Shown: positions 16,139 to 17,427 of the stretch, in pieces | Layout of the letters: every line of letters begins with the position of its first letter | How positions within the stretch are numbered: position 1 is the stretch's first letter | Assembly (NCBI GenBank): GCA_013416795.1 | Contig: RQSC01000022.1 | Coordinates: forward strand, 87,175 to 104,601 | Direction: 5' to 3' | DNA length: 17,427 bases | Source of the DNA: Prasinococcaceae sp. CCMP 1430 | Lineage: Eukaryota; Prasinodermophyta; Palmophyllophyceae; Prasinococcales; Prasinococcaceae | Program-made: the position numbers and the translations under genes | The notes under the pieces: model-generated | What the model saw: only the letters and a program-made list of their open reading frames with translations | Databases searched by the model: none | Told to the model about the DNA's origin: nothing

Positions 16139-16837
16139 ATGCCGCTCGCCGCGGCCATCCTCGCCTCCTCCGGCCCGCGCATGCGCCCGCACGCGCCGCC
16201 CGTCCACCGCGCGCCGCGGGGCCGCCGCGTGGGGCTCGGCGGGGCCAAGGGGGGGCTCGCAGCTGCGCGCACCAAGAAGACCCAGCCGCGCATGTACACC
16301 GACTGGTTTATGCTGCCCGGCGAGGTACGCCTTGGTGCAGGACACACTAGTACTCACGCGTGCACGGCCACGCGCGCAAGCACACACACACACACATTGA
16401 CGTGCTCGAGCACGTGCGTGTACGCGCGCACTGACCTTCGCCCTCTCTGCTGCTATCTATCACAGTCGGCGACGCCCGGCGTGCTGGCCACGCCCGATGA
16501 CGTCACGAAGGCCGGCGGCGTGTTCCTGACGCGCGCGGGCGACCCCGAGCGTGGCGAGCTCATCGACGCGGGCGACGGCACGCTCGCCACGCTGCCGCTC
16601 GAGGAGGGCGCGCCCGCCACCGCCGCGGGCGCCGTGGCGCTGTTCGACGACACCAGCCGCGGCGAGCACCTCTACTTCTCCCCCGTCGCCGCGGGGGGCA
16701 GCGGCTCCGTGCGCACCAGCGCGCTGTGGATCGACGGCCAGGAGCTCACGCAGACCACCGAGGCGCGCGCGGGCATGAGGCTCGAGGTGGCCGGCAAGAC
16801 CTTCCTGCTCGAGCGCCAGATCTTCGCCCACGCCTGA
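16139..16837 (+). CDS. Unrecognised protein with leader-like N-terminus and compact beta-rich C-terminal domain
   Basis: Two exons, 16139-16324 (62 codons) and 16466-16837 (123 codons plus TGA), phase 0, 185 residues. The first 50 residues are Ala/Arg/Pro/Gly-rich and lack acids, like an organellar transit peptide, ending near KKTQPRMYTDWFMLPGE. The remaining 120 residues alternate short hydrophobic strands and turns (GGVFLTRAGD, GELIDAGDGTLATLPL, ALWIDGQEL, RLEVAGKTFLLERQI). The ending IDGQEL...G.RLEVAGKTFLLE has the rhythm of an FHA-like or other small beta-sandwich domain, but the FHA phosphate-binding residues are not evident, so I do not name it. ATG 16139 is the first in frame that leads into the leader; 16181 is an alternative. 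It could be an organelle-targeted protein of unknown role. Confidence 0.65.
   Translation: MPLAAAILASSGPRMRPHAPPVHRAPRGRRVGLGGAKGGLAAARTKKTQPRMYTDWFMLPGEVRLGAGHTSTHACTATRASTHTHTLTCSSTCVYARTDLRPLCCYLSQSATPGVLATPDDVTKAGGVFLTRAGDPERGELIDAGDGTLATLPLEEGAPATAAGAVALFDDTSRGEHLYFSPVAAGGSGSVRTSALWIDGQELTQTTEARAGMRLEVAGKTFLLERQIFAHA
16325..16465 (+). other. Spliceosomal intron of the 16139 gene
   Basis: Donor GAG|GTACGC, acceptor CTATCTATCACAG|TCG, 141 nt, phase 0, a multiple of three and stop-free. A CTGAC motif has its A at 16434, 31 nt before the acceptor. It contains CA repeats, giving a Ser/Thr/His/Cys-rich nonsense-like translation if retained. Confidence 0.8.
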
Positions 16838-17427
16838 GCAGCAATGCGTGCGTGTGTATTATTGTGCGCGCGTGCGTGCACCCGCGTGTATCTGCGCCTC
16901 TGTCTGTACGTTAGCGAGGGCAAGGGACGTGGCGAGATGAAACGGTGTCGTCATCGTGGCGCCTCAGTGCCGTGGAGCACAGCGCCGTCTGACTGACACC
17001 TGGCGCCACGGACGAGTGGCATCGCGATCACCGGTGGCGATGCCACAGCGACTGAGCTCCACGTAGTGCGAGCGTGTCGTTTGTCTGTTCACTGAGGGTG
17101 GCGCGCCGTCTGCCTCTGAGCCCGCGCTCTCTGCGCCGCTGCAGACGCGCGCGCGGAGGTGCACACACACCCGCACGCGCGCGCGCGCACCGCCGATCGC
17201 CGAGCTGTAGGAGCTGTGTGTGGCAGAGTGCGTCACAGTGTGTGGGATGCGTCATTTTGATGATTTATTTCAGAAAAATGCGCTGCGAAAAACGCGCGCT
17301 CGCGGCAATGCATTTTGACATTGGTCACTTTTTTTTTGCGCGCGTCGAATCGAATCGGCGCGCGCGCGCAAAATGCGCGGGCGGGCGCCACAGCGCGCGC
17401 CTCGCGCGCGGCAGCAGGAGCGCGCGC
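16838..17427. other. Terminal intergenic region without a supported gene
   Basis: 590 bp of 3' flank. It holds GT/GC-alternating sequence (16845-16890), a perfect 10-bp-stem inverted repeat (17016-17046), a CG-alternating tract (17150-17195) and a final part mixing A/T runs (T9 at about 17330) with CGCGCG blocks. No coding frame or RNA gene is supported. Confidence 0.5.
17016..17046. repeat. Inverted repeat, 10-bp stem
   Basis: GTGGCATCGC (17016-17025) pairs perfectly with GCGATGCCAC (17037-17046) around an 11-nt loop that itself contains the palindrome CACCGGTG. It lies about 180 bp after the stop of the 16139 gene, so it may be at or beyond its 3' end. Confidence 0.75.

Overview
This window looks like nuclear DNA of a unicellular, flagellated, GC-rich alga. 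Five genes can be modelled with a single GT-AG intron each. Products include a calmodulin-like protein of the outer-arm dynein light-chain type (flagella), a GT77-type Golgi arabinosyltransferase-like enzyme (complex glycans) and a triple-domain iota-type carbonic anhydrase with an organelle-type leader (photosynthetic carbon handling). I cannot fix the lineage. The carbonic anhydrase leader is Arg/Ala/Ser-rich with no preceding hydrophobic signal peptide, which fits a primary plastid better than a complex one, but this is weak evidence.

Layout. 1-636: CA/CG microsatellite, a diverged AT-rich duplication and a G-rich tract. 637-1102 (+): C-terminal part of an endonuclease/exonuclease/phosphatase (EEP) protein whose upstream part is in another frame. 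1284-2018 (-): EF-hand protein, two exons. 2113-3137 (+): Cys/His-motif protein resembling plant SKIP31, two exons, divergent from the EF-hand gene across a 94-bp spacer. 3447-5741 (-): GT77/XEG113-like glycosyltransferase, two exons. 6219-about 7562 (-): kynurenine 3-monooxygenase-like flavoprotein with a C-terminal membrane anchor but no visible N-terminal dinucleotide-binding motif; a 96-bp tandem repeat lies where that part should be. 8687-9523 (+): intronless four-span membrane protein. 10081-12333 (-): iota-carbonic anhydrase, two exons, three tandem COG4337-type domains, followed by a C28/G24 palindrome just past the stop. 13755-14891 (+): intronless membrane protein with an EDVPQ motif. 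16139-16837 (+): unrecognised protein, two exons.

Two compositional classes alternate. The intron-bearing genes are extremely GC-rich with GC-ending codons. The two intronless membrane-protein genes, with their flanks (about 7900-9850 and 12930-15900), are visibly less GC-rich and use mixed third positions. The genes do not form a pathway or operon. The strongest biological item is the three-domain iota-carbonic anhydrase. The most unusual sequence features are the C/G palindrome, the intron set (all phase 0, four of five a multiple of three) and the truncated or rearranged 5' ends of the EEP and monooxygenase genes.
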